NCBI RefSeq assembly: GCF_017873135.1
Contig: NZ_JAGGJV010000005.1
Span: 62,001-126,000 of the forward strand
Reading direction: 5' to 3'
DNA from: Rhizobium herbae
Lineage (GTDB): Bacteria; Pseudomonadota; Alphaproteobacteria; Rhizobiales; Rhizobiaceae
Length of the DNA: 64,000 bases
Shown here in pieces: positions 36,786 through 46,704 of this stretch. Each line of letters begins with the position of its first letter. Position 1 is the first letter of the stretch. The notes under the pieces are model-generated. The model was not told the DNA's origin, did not search any database, and saw nothing but the letters and a program-made list of their open reading frames with translations. Position numbers and translations under genes: made by a program.

Positions 36786-37823
36786 ATGGTTTCTGATGCA
36801 CCACCGTTCTGGTGGACCAAAGCGGATTGGCGCGCCTACGGCCTCTGGCCTTTTTCCTGGATTTACGGACGCATTTCCGGCGCGCGCATGGACCGTGCGC
36901 GGCGCGTTTCCGTGCCGGTTCCGGTTATCTGCGTCGGCAATTTCACCGTTGGCGGCGCCGGCAAGACGCCGACGGCCATTGCGCTTGCCCGTGCCGCCCG
37001 GCAGCGTGGGCTGAAGCCAGGCTTTCTCAGCCGTGGCTATGGCGGCTCGCTCGATGTCACCACGGTTGTCGATCCCGCCCATCATCGCGCCCGCGACGTC
37101 GGCGATGAGCCGCTGCTTCTGGCGCGCGAAGGTCTGGCGGTAGTCTGCCGCAAACGGGTCGAGGGCGCCCGCAGGCTGGTGGCCGAAGGGGCCGACCTCA
37201 TCATCATGGATGACGGCTTCCAGAGCGCCCGCCTGACGTTCGATTTCTCCTTGCTGGTGATCGACAGCCGCAGGGGCATCGGCAACGGATTTCTCATCCC
37301 GTCCGGGCCGGTGCGCGCGCCGATCCGCCAGCAGATCAGCCACGCCTCGGCCCTGCTGAAGATCGGCAACGGCGACCGGGCGGACGCACTGATCCGCCGC
37401 GCGGCCCGCGCCGGCAAGCAGATCTACGCCGCGAATGTCGAGCATCTCGACGATGGCGGGCTGAAGGATGTGCCGGTCCTGGCCTGGGCGGGCATCGCCG
37501 ATCCGGAAAAATTCTTCCGCACGGTGCGGGAAACAGGAGCCGTGATCGCGGAAACGCGCAGTTTTCCGGACCATCACCATTTTTCCGAGGACGAAATCGC
37601 CGATCTCATCGATCACGCGGCAGCCCTTGGCTACCAACTTGTGACCACGGCCAAGGACATGGTGCGGCTCGAGCCCGGGCATGGCCGTGCCGGGGAACTG
37701 CTGGAAAAGAGCACGGTGATCGAAGTGGAGGTGCGCTTCGACGATCCGAACTCGCCGGGTAAGATCATCGATGCGGCACTGAAGGCGGCACGCACACGCA
37801 ACCTCGTCAGGAAGCAGCCGTAG
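36786..37823 (+). CDS. lpxK: tetraacyldisaccharide 4'-kinase
   Basis: Phosphorylates the 4' position of the lipid A disaccharide at the inner membrane; 345 residues. The P-loop is [20 protein letters not shown], as is typical for LpxK, with [37 protein letters not shown] (catalytic Asp region) and [12 protein letters not shown]. It starts 280 bp after the flagellin upstream end and is followed by the convergent DUF2093 gene. WaaA and LpxK act on consecutive lipid A precursors. Confidence 0.95.
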   Translation: MVSDAPPFWWTKADWRAYGLWPFSWIYGRISGARMDRARRVSVPVPVICVGNFTVGGAGKTPTAIALARAARQRGLKPGFLSRGYGGSLDVTTVVDPAHHRARDVGDEPLLLAREGLAVVCRKRVEGARRLVAEGADLIIMDDGFQSARLTFDFSLLVIDSRRGIGNGFLIPSGPVRAPIRQQISHASALLKIGNGDRADALIRRAARAGKQIYAANVEHLDDGGLKDVPVLAWAGIADPEKFFRTVRETGAVIAETRSFPDHHHFSEDEIADLIDHAAALGYQLVTTAKDMVRLEPGHGRAGELLEKSTVIEVEVRFDDPNSPGKIIDAALKAARTRNLVRKQP

Positions 37824-37874
37824 TCAGGCAAGCCCGGAATGAGGCAAGCCCGGTTGAGCCGGGCGGGCGCCGGC

Positions 37875-38105
37875 TCAGGCCTTCTGGTTCGGCAGGATTC
37901 CGGCGCGTTTGTCGGCCTCGTATGAGGCTTCGGCGTCGGCATAGGGCTCCTGCCGCGCGACGCTCCAGTAGCGCAGCTCATCGACGGGAATGGCAACGCC
38001 GGTGACGGCGCAGGTGACATGCGATCCGGGCAGCACGATCTGGAAGTCGCCATCGAGATAGCGGATCTTGGCTTCCCTGTTGCTGTTCCCCTCGAACCTG
38101 TTCAT
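37875..38105 (-). CDS. DUF2093 family small protein
   Basis: A 76-residue protein with the DUF2093 pattern: AKIRYLDGDFQIVLPGSHVTCAVTG, IPVDELRYWSVARQEPY and an acidic helical end. It is of unknown function and is common in Rhizobiales next to lpxK. The ATG at MNRFEGNSN is preferred; an upstream ATG would add 35 residues that do not look like the family. It converges on lpxK. Confidence 0.85.
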   Translation of the reverse strand: MNRFEGNSNREAKIRYLDGDFQIVLPGSHVTCAVTGVAIPVDELRYWSVARQEPYADAEASYEADKRAGILPNQKA

Positions 38106-38754
38106 CGTCCTTCGACCCCGCATCTCTGTGTCCGCTTTTCGGGACGCGTCCTGGCCGGCATCGGTGCCGATGCAATCAAGGCCTCGAGGCTCTGCGTCTC
38201 CGGACATCATCTACCGCGATCATCCTGTTGCGCGCAACAGCTTCGGCTGTCTGGCGTTTGCAATACCTTCGGTCCACGCGCGAAAGCTCGCCGTGGGTTT
38301 TCAAAGAACAAGTCGGCCGGGGCACAACGTATGCCTCAGAGTAGAGTAGTAGGTGACACACGCCGTGCCCCGTTTCAGTGTCTTTTGCCGCGCTTCTCAG
38401 GTTCTTCTACGCTTTTGCCTCTTGTGAAGGAAAAAGCCTCCAATGCCCCAGCCCGGCCGCTTATCCGCCAGGCCTTTCAATGAGGCGGGGTTTAGCCCTG
38501 GACCCTTGGACGGCAGAACCGTCCGGCGGGGTGAACCGCCCGTGGTGTGGCTACCCGGCACGCCCGGCCCGCTTTCACGAACCGGAGGAGAACCGCCTTT
38601 CACGCAGCCCCGGGGATTTCGCGCGCGTTTCGCCAAACCATCCGGGCACCGGCCCCGCCTCGCCGGCAACGCAAACCGGTGTATCCTCGGCGGAACAAGG
38701 TCATGATGGCATGGAACCAAAGGGCGGGGATGAACGGGGATGATTTTTTCAGCT
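38106..38754. other. GC-rich gap between DUF2093 and mutL with no supported gene
   Basis: About 650 bp with several overlapping short open frames on both strands (for example 38443-38706 plus and 38397-38870 minus). None has a family motif, a good ribosome site or clean third-position bias. Local inverted repeats such as GGCGGGGTGAACCGCCC and CCCGGCACGCCCGGCCCG could fold. It might hold a noncoding RNA or a decayed gene. Confidence 0.4.
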
Positions 38755-40554
38755 CTAGCTGCGTCCGAACAGCCGCTCGATATCGGACAGCTTGATCTCG
38801 ATATAGGTCGGCCGTCCGTGGTTGCACTGGCCGGAGCCGGGCGTCGCCTCCATCTGCCGGAGCAGCGCATTCATTTCTTCCGGCCGCAGCCGCCGGCCGG
38901 AGCGCACCGATCCGTGGCAGGCCATGGTCGCCGCCAGATAGTCGAGCCGGCTTGCAAGCCCGTTGGCCGTGTCCCATTCGGCAAGTTCGTCGGCCAGTTG
39001 ACGCACCAGCCCGACGGCGTCCATTTCGCCGAGCATCGACGGTGTTTCGCGGATGGCGATGGCGCCGGGGCCGAAGCGCTCGATGCCGAGCCCAAGTTTT
39101 GAGAATTCGGCCGAATGGCCGATCAGCCGGTCGCAATCGTCTTCCGGCAGGTCGACGATTTCCGGAATGAGCAGCGCCTGCGCCGGGATCGGCCGCGAAT
39201 TCAGGCCCTTGCGCAGCGCCTCGAACACCAGCCGCTCATGGGCGGCGTGCTGGTCGACGATGACCAGTCCATCCTCGGTCTGGGCGACGATATAGTTTTC
39301 GTGCAGCTGCGCCCGGGCAGCGCCGAGCGGATGCGGCTTGTCCGGTTGTGGACTGAAGGCCACTTCGGGCTCCGGCGTCGGCGCGCGGGCCGATGGCGTG
39401 GCCATCTCGGCAAAGGCTGCCTGCGGCCGCTCGCCGAAACCGTTTGCCGGCGAGCCGAAATCCATCGGCCTGTAGGGAGAGGTCGCGGCTGTCCAGGTCC
39501 CGTTCTGCCGCGGCGGTTCCGGTCGGAACGCCCGCATCAGCCCGCTGGCACCCGTCGTCGAGGCCCGGTCGCCATCCTGCGCCAGCGCCTGGCGGATCGC
39601 ACCGATGATCAGCCCGCGCACCATGCCGGGATCACGGAAGCGAACGTCCGATTTGGCCGGATGCACGTTGACATCGACCACGTCGGGATCGACGGTCAGC
39701 GATAGAACGGCAACCGGATAACGGCCCTGCGGAATGGTTTCGGCATAGGCGGCGCGCAGGGCAGACCAGATCAGCTTGTCCTGCACCGGCCGGCCGTTGA
39801 CGAAGGCATATTGCTGCAGCGAGTTGCCGCGGTTGAAGGTCGGAACGCCGGCAAAGCCTGTCAGCCGCGCGCCCTCGCGCTCGGCGTCGATCTCGATCGC
39901 ATTGTCGCGGAAGTCCCGGCCGAGCACCTGGGCGATACGCGCCAGCCGGTCGTCGCCGGTCGACGGGAATTCAAGCGTCGTGCGATCGGAGCCGGACAGC
40001 ACGAAACGCACGGCCGGAAAGGCGATCGCCATGCGCCGGACGACATCGGAAATGGCGGAGGCCTCGGCCCGTTCGGTCTTCATGAAATTGAGCCGCGCCG
40101 GTGTCGCAAAAAACAGGTCGCGCACCTCGACCACGGTGCCCTGGTTGACGGCGGCGGGCTTGACCGGTTGCAGCTTGCCGCCGAACACCCCAATCTCGGC
40201 GCCATGGCTCGCACCGGCCGGACGGCTGGCGATCGTCAGCCGCGCGACCGAGCCGATCGACGGCAGGGCTTCGCCGCGGAAACCGAGCGTCCGGATGTCG
40301 AGCAGATTGTCATCAAGCTTCGAGGTGCAGTGACGGCGCACCGCCAGCTCGAGATCGTCCGGACCCATGCCGGAGCCGTTGTCGACGACCCGAAGCAATG
40401 TCTTGCCGCCGCCCGCCGTGGCGATCTCGATACGGGTGGCGCCAGCGTCCAGCGCGTTCTCGATCAGTTCCTTGGCAGCGCTCGCCGGCCGTTCGATGAC
40501 TTCGCCGGCGGCAATCTGGTTGATGAGGGTCTCGGAGAGCTGTTTGATGGGCAT
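38755..40554 (-). CDS. mutL: DNA mismatch repair protein MutL with endonuclease motif
   Basis: A 599-residue mismatch-repair coordinator. The N-terminal GHKL ATPase motifs are clear: [36 protein letters not shown] and [13 protein letters not shown] Pro-rich linker follows at about residues 330-420. The C-terminal domain carries [12 protein letters not shown], which fits the endonuclease motif DQHA(X)2E(X)4E exactly, and also ACHGSVRSG and CNHGRP. The organism therefore probably uses MutL nicking rather than MutH/Dam strand discrimination. Upstream, 280 bp separate it from the divergent PAS/receiver gene. Confidence 0.95.
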   Translation of the reverse strand: MPIKQLSETLINQIAAGEVIERPASAAKELIENALDAGATRIEIATAGGGKTLLRVVDNGSGMGPDDLELAVRRHCTSKLDDNLLDIRTLGFRGEALPSIGSVARLTIASRPAGASHGAEIGVFGGKLQPVKPAAVNQGTVVEVRDLFFATPARLNFMKTERAEASAISDVVRRMAIAFPAVRFVLSGSDRTTLEFPSTGDDRLARIAQVLGRDFRDNAIEIDAEREGARLTGFAGVPTFNRGNSLQQYAFVNGRPVQDKLIWSALRAAYAETIPQGRYPVAVLSLTVDPDVVDVNVHPAKSDVRFRDPGMVRGLIIGAIRQALAQDGDRASTTGASGLMRAFRPEPPRQNGTWTAATSPYRPMDFGSPANGFGERPQAAFAEMATPSARAPTPEPEVAFSPQPDKPHPLGAARAQLHENYIVAQTEDGLVIVDQHAAHERLVFEALRKGLNSRPIPAQALLIPEIVDLPEDDCDRLIGHSAEFSKLGLGIERFGPGAIAIRETPSMLGEMDAVGLVRQLADELAEWDTANGLASRLDYLAATMACHGSVRSGRRLRPEEMNALLRQMEATPGSGQCNHGRPTYIEIKLSDIERLFGRS

Positions 40555-40834
40555 GGCCTATTGTCCGGGATTCGCAGCCGCATGAAAAGTGTTTCGGACG
40601 GTCTATCCCCGGCCGTGTCGCTGGCAAACAGGCCCGACAAACTCGCCCGAATTTAATCAGGCCTTAATACAAAGCTGCGACCTTCGCCAAGAACCTGAAT
40701 GAACACGGGTTTTGTCATTTGGAACCCGAGGCGCAGCTGTCCGCCCGGGAGTTGAACCCCAAATACGGCCCCATCGGCGCGTCCGTCAGCATGTCCCGGA
40801 AAAGAAGCCGCCAAGGTTATATGAGGGCTATGCA

Positions 40835-42568
40835 ATGAATGATGTAGCGTCTTTCGGCGCGAACATCCAGAAAACCGTACTCGAAGCGACGTCCGACGCG
40901 CTCGGCTTGGCCATTCTTGTCTGCGACAAGAATGACGAGATCGTTTTTGCTAGCCGCCCCATTCTCCAGTTCTATCCCATTCCCGCGCAGTTCCTGGAGG
41001 CCGGAACGCGGCTGAGGGATTTTCTCGGCGCAATCTTCGATTCCGGGGTTCGCAACGGCACGGCGCCTGAATCGAGCCGCCGGCATGCCAATCGCGACGA
41101 ATGGATTTCCGAACATCTCTCGCATCACTGGCGCGAGCGCTTCGACGTCGTCGAGCGCATCGGTCGCCACCGCTGGATCAACGTGCGCAAACGCCGGCTG
41201 TCGAGCGGTCTCGGCATCGTCGCGATCAGCGATGTCTCCGAGCAGAAAAAGCGCGAAGAGCAGATGCAGCTCGACATGGAACGGGTGGAGCTTACCGAAG
41301 GCATTCTCGATTGCCTGCCCAATCCGATCTGCGTCAAGGATCGCAGCCTCAACTACATCGCCGTCAACAAGGCATTCTGTGCCATTCACGGCATGACGGC
41401 AGACGCGATTCTCGGGCGATCCGTGTGGGATCTGCTGGAGCCGGAACTGGCGGAAAAATTCGAACGCTCCGACCGCGCGACGCTGGAGACCGGAGAAATC
41501 CATTGCCAGCCCGAACAGCTCGTCCAGGCCGACGGCGAGGATCTCTGGGTCGTCACCCGCAAGTTTCGCGTCGGCGATCCCGGCAAATATCTGCTCGTTA
41601 CCTGCATGAACGACGTGACCGATCTCGTCGTCGGCTATGGCGTTCAGGACGATACGTCCGGCCGGTCGCCCCTCGACGTCAGCGACTACAGCATTTTTGC
41701 TCCGGCGCAGAATTGCTACGATCCGTTCCGTGCGATCGATATGCAGCATCTGGTCGAGGCCGGTGCGATCATCGATCCGGATGCGAAGAACAAGCAGCGA
41801 ATTCTGCTGATGACCAGTGCGGCGGCTCTCGAGGTCAATCTGGTGCCGCAGCTGCGCCGGTGGGGTTTCGATGCCTGTGCGGTCAGAAACACGGCCGAAC
41901 TCTCAGCCTTCAAGGATGCGTGCGCGGTCCGTGGCGTCGAGATCGATGCGTTGCTGATCGACGGTACGATACCAGGTGCGCTTTCGCTTGTTTCCAGCTG
42001 GACAGGCTCGCCATCGCTTGTGCTTGCAAAGGATTGGCAGCCCGTCGAATTGCGGGCCAGCATCCTTGCCCTGTGCGAAGACGGTATCGGCGCGCTCCCC
42101 TCGGCTGATGCCGACGACCCGGCGGATTGGCATATCATCGTGCCGGACTTCAGCCCTGACGGCAGGCCCATGCCCGAAGTCGAGGTCGTGGTCGCCGAAG
42201 ACAATGAAATCAATCAGTTCGTTTTCGCCCAGATTCTCGAGGGACTCGGCATCTCCTATCGTATCGCCGCCAATGGCGAGGAGGCCGTCAAGCTTTGGCA
42301 GCAATACCGGCCCAACCTCGTGCTGATGGATGTCTCCATGCCGGTCATGAACGGTTTTGACGCAACGCGGGCTATTCGCGCGCTCGAAAAATCGGCAAAC
42401 TTCCAGACTCCCATCATCGCCGTCACCGCACAGGCGCTTGAGATCGATATCGCGCAAAGCAAACTGGCAGGCATGGACGACTATATCACCAAGCCGATCA
42501 GTCCGGACATGATCGAAGCCGTCTATCGCAAGTTCGTCAGCACCAAAGCCGAGCGCATGGTAGGCTGA
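40835..42568 (+). CDS. PAS-PAS protein with a degenerate and a true receiver domain, no kinase
   Basis: A 577-residue soluble signalling protein. Residues of about 10-130 are a PAS-like region (LGLAILVCDKNDEIVFASRP) and residues of about 145-260 a second PAS (GILDCLPNPICVKDRSLNYIAVNKAF). A receiver-like domain follows at about 325-430 (ILLMTSAAALEVNLVPQLRRWG, ALLIDGTIPGALS), lacking most acidic-pocket residues. The C-terminal receiver at about 455-570 is canonical (VVVAEDNEINQFVFAQIL, LVLMDVSMPVMNGFDATRAI, PIIAVTA, DDYITKP) with phospho-acceptor Asp in LMD. No HisKA/HATPase is present, so it must be phosphorylated by another kinase. The order resembles the back half of a hybrid kinase that lost its catalytic core. 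The GGDEF-EAL gene follows. Confidence 0.85.
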   Translation: MNDVASFGANIQKTVLEATSDALGLAILVCDKNDEIVFASRPILQFYPIPAQFLEAGTRLRDFLGAIFDSGVRNGTAPESSRRHANRDEWISEHLSHHWRERFDVVERIGRHRWINVRKRRLSSGLGIVAISDVSEQKKREEQMQLDMERVELTEGILDCLPNPICVKDRSLNYIAVNKAFCAIHGMTADAILGRSVWDLLEPELAEKFERSDRATLETGEIHCQPEQLVQADGEDLWVVTRKFRVGDPGKYLLVTCMNDVTDLVVGYGVQDDTSGRSPLDVSDYSIFAPAQNCYDPFRAIDMQHLVEAGAIIDPDAKNKQRILLMTSAAALEVNLVPQLRRWGFDACAVRNTAELSAFKDACAVRGVEIDALLIDGTIPGALSLVSSWTGSPSLVLAKDWQPVELRASILALCEDGIGALPSADADDPADWHIIVPDFSPDGRPMPEVEVVVAEDNEINQFVFAQILEGLGISYRIAANGEEAVKLWQQYRPNLVLMDVSMPVMNGFDATRAIRALEKSANFQTPIIAVTAQALEIDIAQSKLAGMDDYITKPISPDMIEAVYRKFVSTKAERMVG

Positions 42569-42764
42569 CGGCCTCTATCCGAATTGCCGGGCAATATCCG
42601 GGAAAGGGAAGGAAAAGCGCGGACTTGAGCGATAGTCCTGTCAACTCCCCAGAATTCGGGAGGCGCATGCGGGAAGTGGGGGCGGGACGCTTTCGAATTC
42701 TTAACCCTCGATGTTCATCGTCTGTTGCTGAGACTGCCTTGAATCCAATCCCGGGAATGCGTTT

Positions 42765-44126
42765 ATGAATTCTGCTGAAACACCGTCTCAGCACATCAGC
42801 CGGAACGATCTGCATGCCATGGCCTATACCGATCCTCTGACCGGTCTGGGCAATTCGTACAGATTGCGCGACAAGGTGCGCGAAATTGCCGCCGATCGCG
42901 CCAGCGATCCCGCGCCGTTCACGATTGGCCTTGCCAATCTCGACGGGTTCAAGCCGATCAACGATCTGTTCGGCCCCAGTGCCGGCGACGAAATCCTCTG
43001 CCAGGTTGCCAACCGGCTGCTCGCCTGCGTGCCCGATGGCGCGACTGTGATCCGCGCCGGCGGCGACGAGTTCGCCTTCGTGCTGCCGCTGGTGTTCGAG
43101 CGCAAGGCCGCCGAAAAGGTCGGCCACATGCTGAAGGAGGTTCTTTCCGCCCCCTTCGATCTCGGCGAGCGCAACGTGCGCCTGTCGGCATCCTTCGGTT
43201 TCGCCGTCTATCCGTTTGCCGGCGAGGAGTTCGAGGACCTCTTGAAAAGCGCCGATACCGCGCTTTACCGTTCCAAGCGCCGCGGCCGCGGCCAGATCAC
43301 AGTCTATTCCCAGGAAATCGCCCAGGAGATGAAACGCGCGACGCAGCTGGAGCAGGCCCTGCGCAACGCGATCATCGCCGATGAGGTCGATGTGCATTTC
43401 CAGCCGATCGTCAACCTGAAGAACGACATGGTCGTTGGTTTCGAGGCATTGGCGCGCTGGTGCGATCCGGATCTCGGTTATGTCTCGCCGGCGGTGTTCG
43501 TGCCGCTTGCCGAGGAACGCGGCTTCATCGATTCCCTGTCGGAGACATTGCTGCGCAAGGCGGCCGAGACGGCGCTGCTCTGGCCGAAGGAATTGTTCCT
43601 CTCCTTCAACCTGTCGTCGGCACAGCTGATGGATCCGATGACGTCAACCAATGTCCTGTCGATTATCCAGCGGGCCGGCCTCGATCCGCGCCGGCTGGAG
43701 CTCGAGATCACCGAAACCGCCGTCATGACCGATGCCGACGTGGCGCAGAAGATCGTCACCGAGCTTCGGGCCGCCGGCGTGCGCATTTCGCTGGATGATT
43801 TCGGCACCGGCCAGTCAAGCCTCGGCCGCTTGAGGGACTTTTCCTTCGACAAGGTCAAGGTCGACCGCGCCTTCGTCTCGCGCATTTCCGCCGACCGGGC
43901 ATCCGAGCATATCGTCAAGGCGATCATCGCCATGTGCGAAGGCCTCAATCTCGAGGTCGTCGCCGAGGGCATCGAGGATTTCTCCGAGGCGATGAAGCTG
44001 AAAGGTCTCGGCTGCGGCATGGGGCAGGGCTATTTCTATGGCAAGCCCGCGGATTCCGTGACGACGCTGCGCTATCTTGCCGAAAAATATCACCAGGCCG
44101 GGCCGGCGCTCTCCGTCGCCGTCTGA
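42765..44126 (+). CDS. diguanylate cyclase/phosphodiesterase (GGDEF-EAL)
   Basis: A 453-residue cyclic-di-GMP enzyme with no sensory domain or transmembrane segment. The GGDEF domain (about 15-180) has DPLTGLGNSYRL, INDLFGPSAGDEIL and the active RAGGDEFAFVL signature. The usual H of GHxxGD is P here. The EAL domain (about 195-445) has VHFQPIVNLKNDMVVGFEALARW, LELEITETAV, ISLDDFGTGQSSL, KVDRAFV and EVVAEGIE, so the phosphodiesterase residues are present. It can in principle both make and break c-di-GMP. It follows the PAS/receiver gene by about 200 bp and its 3' end overlaps the convergent LysR gene by 37 bp. Confidence 0.93.
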   Translation: MNSAETPSQHISRNDLHAMAYTDPLTGLGNSYRLRDKVREIAADRASDPAPFTIGLANLDGFKPINDLFGPSAGDEILCQVANRLLACVPDGATVIRAGGDEFAFVLPLVFERKAAEKVGHMLKEVLSAPFDLGERNVRLSASFGFAVYPFAGEEFEDLLKSADTALYRSKRRGRGQITVYSQEIAQEMKRATQLEQALRNAIIADEVDVHFQPIVNLKNDMVVGFEALARWCDPDLGYVSPAVFVPLAEERGFIDSLSETLLRKAAETALLWPKELFLSFNLSSAQLMDPMTSTNVLSIIQRAGLDPRRLELEITETAVMTDADVAQKIVTELRAAGVRISLDDFGTGQSSLGRLRDFSFDKVKVDRAFVSRISADRASEHIVKAIIAMCEGLNLEVVAEGIEDFSEAMKLKGLGCGMGQGYFYGKPADSVTTLRYLAEKYHQAGPALSVAV

Positions 44127-45055
44127 GGGCGTTCACCCTCTCTTTCCCGGCGTCCTTCTTCCAGAAGCCAGTCGCGCACCCGGCGGGCCTGATGGTTGAG
44201 CTCGCGCGAGCGCGGCCAGACGACATAGAAGGCCAGATCCGTTTTCAGCACATGATTGCCGACCGGAACAAGCGCGCCGGAGCGGACCTGCCGTTCGATC
44301 AGATGGTTCCAGCCAAGCGCGACGCCTTCGCCGGCAAGCACGGCCTGGATCACCAGGACATAGTCGTTCAGCGTCAGCCGCCGTGCCTGTGACGGATAGG
44401 AAACGCCGGCGCTGGCAAACCATTCCTGCCAGCTATAGGCCCGCCTGACAGGCTCCTCCAGATGGATCAGCGGATGCCTGAGAAGATCGGCCGGGCGTTG
44501 CGGCATGCCTTTGGCTTCGACAAAAGCGGGCGATGCCACGGCGCTGATCACCTCCGGCGCCAGAAGCGCAGTGTGGTAGCGCAGCCAGTTGGCCGGATCG
44601 CCGCCGCCGCGAACGGCGAGCGGGATCGGTTCCTCCTCCAGATCGAGATCGCGCACGCTCGTCTGGATTCTGAGGTCGATCTCGGGCAGGTCCTCGCGCA
44701 GCTTCGTCAGCCGCGGCAGCATCCACATCGAGGCAAAGGCGGTCGAGGCGGCCAGCGTCACGTTGCTCTCGCGCCGCTTGGCGCGGATGTCCTCGGCCGA
44801 CTTCTGGATGCGCGACAGGCCGAGCGACACGTCGGCATGGAATTTCTCGCCGGCTTCCGTCAATTGCACGGCACGATGGACCCGGTGAAACAGCGGTACG
44901 CCGAGCTGGTCTTCCAGCCCGCGGATGGCATAGGAGACGGCCGCCTGCGTCATCGCCAGCTCATTGGCGGCACGGGTGAAATTCTGGTGACGCCCGGCCG
45001 CCTCGAAGACGATCAGGCTGGAGGCGGAGGGCAAGAGGCGGCGCAGTGTATCCAT
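44090..45055 (-). CDS. LysR-family regulator (GcvA-like) of the methyltransferase/demethylase module
   Basis: A 321-residue LysR regulator. The N-terminal HTH (SSLIVFEAAGRHQNFTRAANEL, TQAAVSYAIRGLEDQLGVPLFHR) is of the GcvA/AmpR group. The effector domain shows VTLAASTAFASMWMLPRL, GVALGWNHLIERQVRSGALV and a variable, charged tail. It is divergent from the MttB-family gene with 90 bp between them. A palindrome ATAAG-N5-CTTAT overlaps its own start codon. It most likely controls the adjacent methylated-amine module and itself. Its end overlaps the GGDEF-EAL gene by 37 bp, an antisense convergence. Confidence 0.92.
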   Translation of the reverse strand: MDTLRRLLPSASSLIVFEAAGRHQNFTRAANELAMTQAAVSYAIRGLEDQLGVPLFHRVHRAVQLTEAGEKFHADVSLGLSRIQKSAEDIRAKRRESNVTLAASTAFASMWMLPRLTKLREDLPEIDLRIQTSVRDLDLEEEPIPLAVRGGGDPANWLRYHTALLAPEVISAVASPAFVEAKGMPQRPADLLRHPLIHLEEPVRRAYSWQEWFASAGVSYPSQARRLTLNDYVLVIQAVLAGEGVALGWNHLIERQVRSGALVPVGNHVLKTDLAFYVVWPRSRELNHQARRVRDWLLEEGRREREGERPQTATESAGPAW

Positions 45056-45068
45056 AAGGTCAGCTTAT
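45054..45068. promoter_or_regulatory. predicted LysR operator at the LysR start codon
   Basis: ATAAG-GTCAG-CTTAT, a perfect five-base inverted repeat with a five-base spacer, overlaps the LysR start codon and faces the MttB-family gene. The length matches LysR half-site geometry. Prediction only. Confidence 0.5.
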
Positions 45069-45145
45069 ATCATGTGTTGAATTTTTCCAGCGTTACAGCG
45101 ATCTTTTTCACCGCTAGCCTCGACTGGAACAATGGGAGGCGACAG

Positions 45146-46696
45146 ATGGAAACGCTGGTGGCAGAAGCAGAATCGTCAAGACGCACACGCGCGTCGCGAC
45201 CGGCCCGCCGCGACAATGCCGCAAAGATCGTTGGCGTTCCCTATATCGTCCGCAATATCCCGACCTACGATATTCTGGGCGAGGAAAATCTGCTCAAGAT
45301 CGAGCGTGTCGCCGATCGGATCCTGTCCGAAGTCGGCATCGAGTTCCGCGACGATCCGGCTTCGCTCGATCACTGGAAACGGGCCGGCGCCAGGGTCGAG
45401 GGCGTGCGGGTGCGCTTCGAGCCGGGCATGCTGGACGAGATCGTCTCGACGGCGCCGGCGCAATTCACCCAGCATGCCCGCAATCCGGCGCATAGTGTCG
45501 AAATCGGCGGCAAGAACGTCGTCTTTTCCCCGGCCTATGGTTCGCCCTTCGTCATGGACCTCGACAAGGGCCGCCGCTACGGCACGCTGGAGGATTTCCG
45601 CAACTTCATCAAGCTGGCGCAGTCGAGCCCCTGGCTGCACCATTCCGGTGGCACGATCTGCGAGCCGGTCGATGTGCCGGTCAACAAGCGCCATCTCGAC
45701 ATGGTCTACAGCCACGTCAAATATTCCGACCGTGCCTTCATGGGCTCGATCACGGCGGAAGACCGGGCGGAAGATTCGATCGACATGGCGCGCCTCGTCT
45801 TCGGCCGCGATTTCGTCGATCGCAACTGTGTCATCCTCGGCAATGTCAACGTCAACTCGCCGCTCGTCTGGGACGGCACGATGACCAGGTCGCTGCGCGC
45901 CTATGCCCGCGCCAACCAGGCGGCGGTCATCGTGCCGTTCATCCTTGGCGGCGCCATGGGGCCGGTCACCAATGCCGGCGCCATCGCCCAGTCCTACGCC
46001 GAAACGCTGGCCGGTTGCGCGCTGACGCAGCTGGAGCGCAAGGGCGCGCCGGTGATCTTCGGCAATTTCCTCTCGTCCATGTCGCTGCGCTCGGGCTCGC
46101 CCACCTTCGGCACGCCGGAGCCGGCCATCGGCTCGATGGTGATCGGCCAGCTGGCAAGACGGCGGAAACTGCCGCTGCGCTGCGCCGGCAACTTCTCCAA
46201 TTCGAAGCTGCCGGATGGGCAGGCGATGCAGGAGGGCGTCATGTCGATGCTCTCGGCGGTGCATTGCGGCGCCAATTTCATTCTGCATTCGGCCGGTTTC
46301 CTCGATGGGTTGCTTGCCATGTCCTATGAGAAATTCGTCATGGACACGGATTTCTGCGGCGCGCTGCACTCCTATCTCGCCGGCGTCGTGGTGGATGACA
46401 ACACGCTTGCGATGGACGCCTTCCTGCAGGTCGGCCCGGGCAGTCATTTTCTCGGCTGCGACCACACGATGCGCAACTACCAGACGGCGTTCTGGGATTC
46501 CGCCCTGTCGGACAACGAGCCGTTTGAAAAATGGAGCGAGGAGGGCGGATCGACTGACATGGCCACGCGCGCCAACAAACGCTGGAAAAAGACGCTGGCC
46601 GAATACGAAGCGCCGCCCCTGGATGTAGCAATCGACGAAGCGCTGACCGATTATATGATAAGACGCAAGAACAGCATGGCGGATGCCTGGTATTGA
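45146..46696 (+). CDS. MttB-superfamily methyltransferase without pyrrolysine
   Basis: A 516-residue protein of the trimethylamine methyltransferase superfamily. Family sequence runs from IPTYDILGEENLLKIE through HSGGTICEPVDVPVNKRHLDM, GNVNVNSPLVWDG, PFILGGAMGPVTNAG, SGSPTFGTPEPAIGS and GAMVVDDN-like regions. The reading frame has no in-frame UAG, so it is of the non-pyrrolysine type, some of which demethylate glycine betaine and similar quaternary amines (MtgB). Such enzymes pass a methyl group to a corrinoid protein; none is encoded nearby. The start is supported by GGGAGG. The flavoenzyme at 46949 follows after a palindromic repeat. Confidence 0.9.
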   Translation: METLVAEAESSRRTRASRPARRDNAAKIVGVPYIVRNIPTYDILGEENLLKIERVADRILSEVGIEFRDDPASLDHWKRAGARVEGVRVRFEPGMLDEIVSTAPAQFTQHARNPAHSVEIGGKNVVFSPAYGSPFVMDLDKGRRYGTLEDFRNFIKLAQSSPWLHHSGGTICEPVDVPVNKRHLDMVYSHVKYSDRAFMGSITAEDRAEDSIDMARLVFGRDFVDRNCVILGNVNVNSPLVWDGTMTRSLRAYARANQAAVIVPFILGGAMGPVTNAGAIAQSYAETLAGCALTQLERKGAPVIFGNFLSSMSLRSGSPTFGTPEPAIGSMVIGQLARRRKLPLRCAGNFSNSKLPDGQAMQEGVMSMLSAVHCGANFILHSAGFLDGLLAMSYEKFVMDTDFCGALHSYLAGVVVDDNTLAMDAFLQVGPGSHFLGCDHTMRNYQTAFWDSALSDNEPFEKWSEEGGSTDMATRANKRWKKTLAEYEAPPLDVAIDEALTDYMIRRKNSMADAWY

Positions 46697-46704
46697 GGAC
46701 GGCC

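Noticed and set aside
38397..38870. Overlapping open frames on both strands before mutL
   Set aside because: Low-complexity, Arg/Pro/Gly-rich translations and no homology pattern.
45146..46696. Possibility of a pyrrolysine-coding MttB
   Set aside because: The frame is open throughout with no in-frame UAG, so no pyrrolysine is coded.
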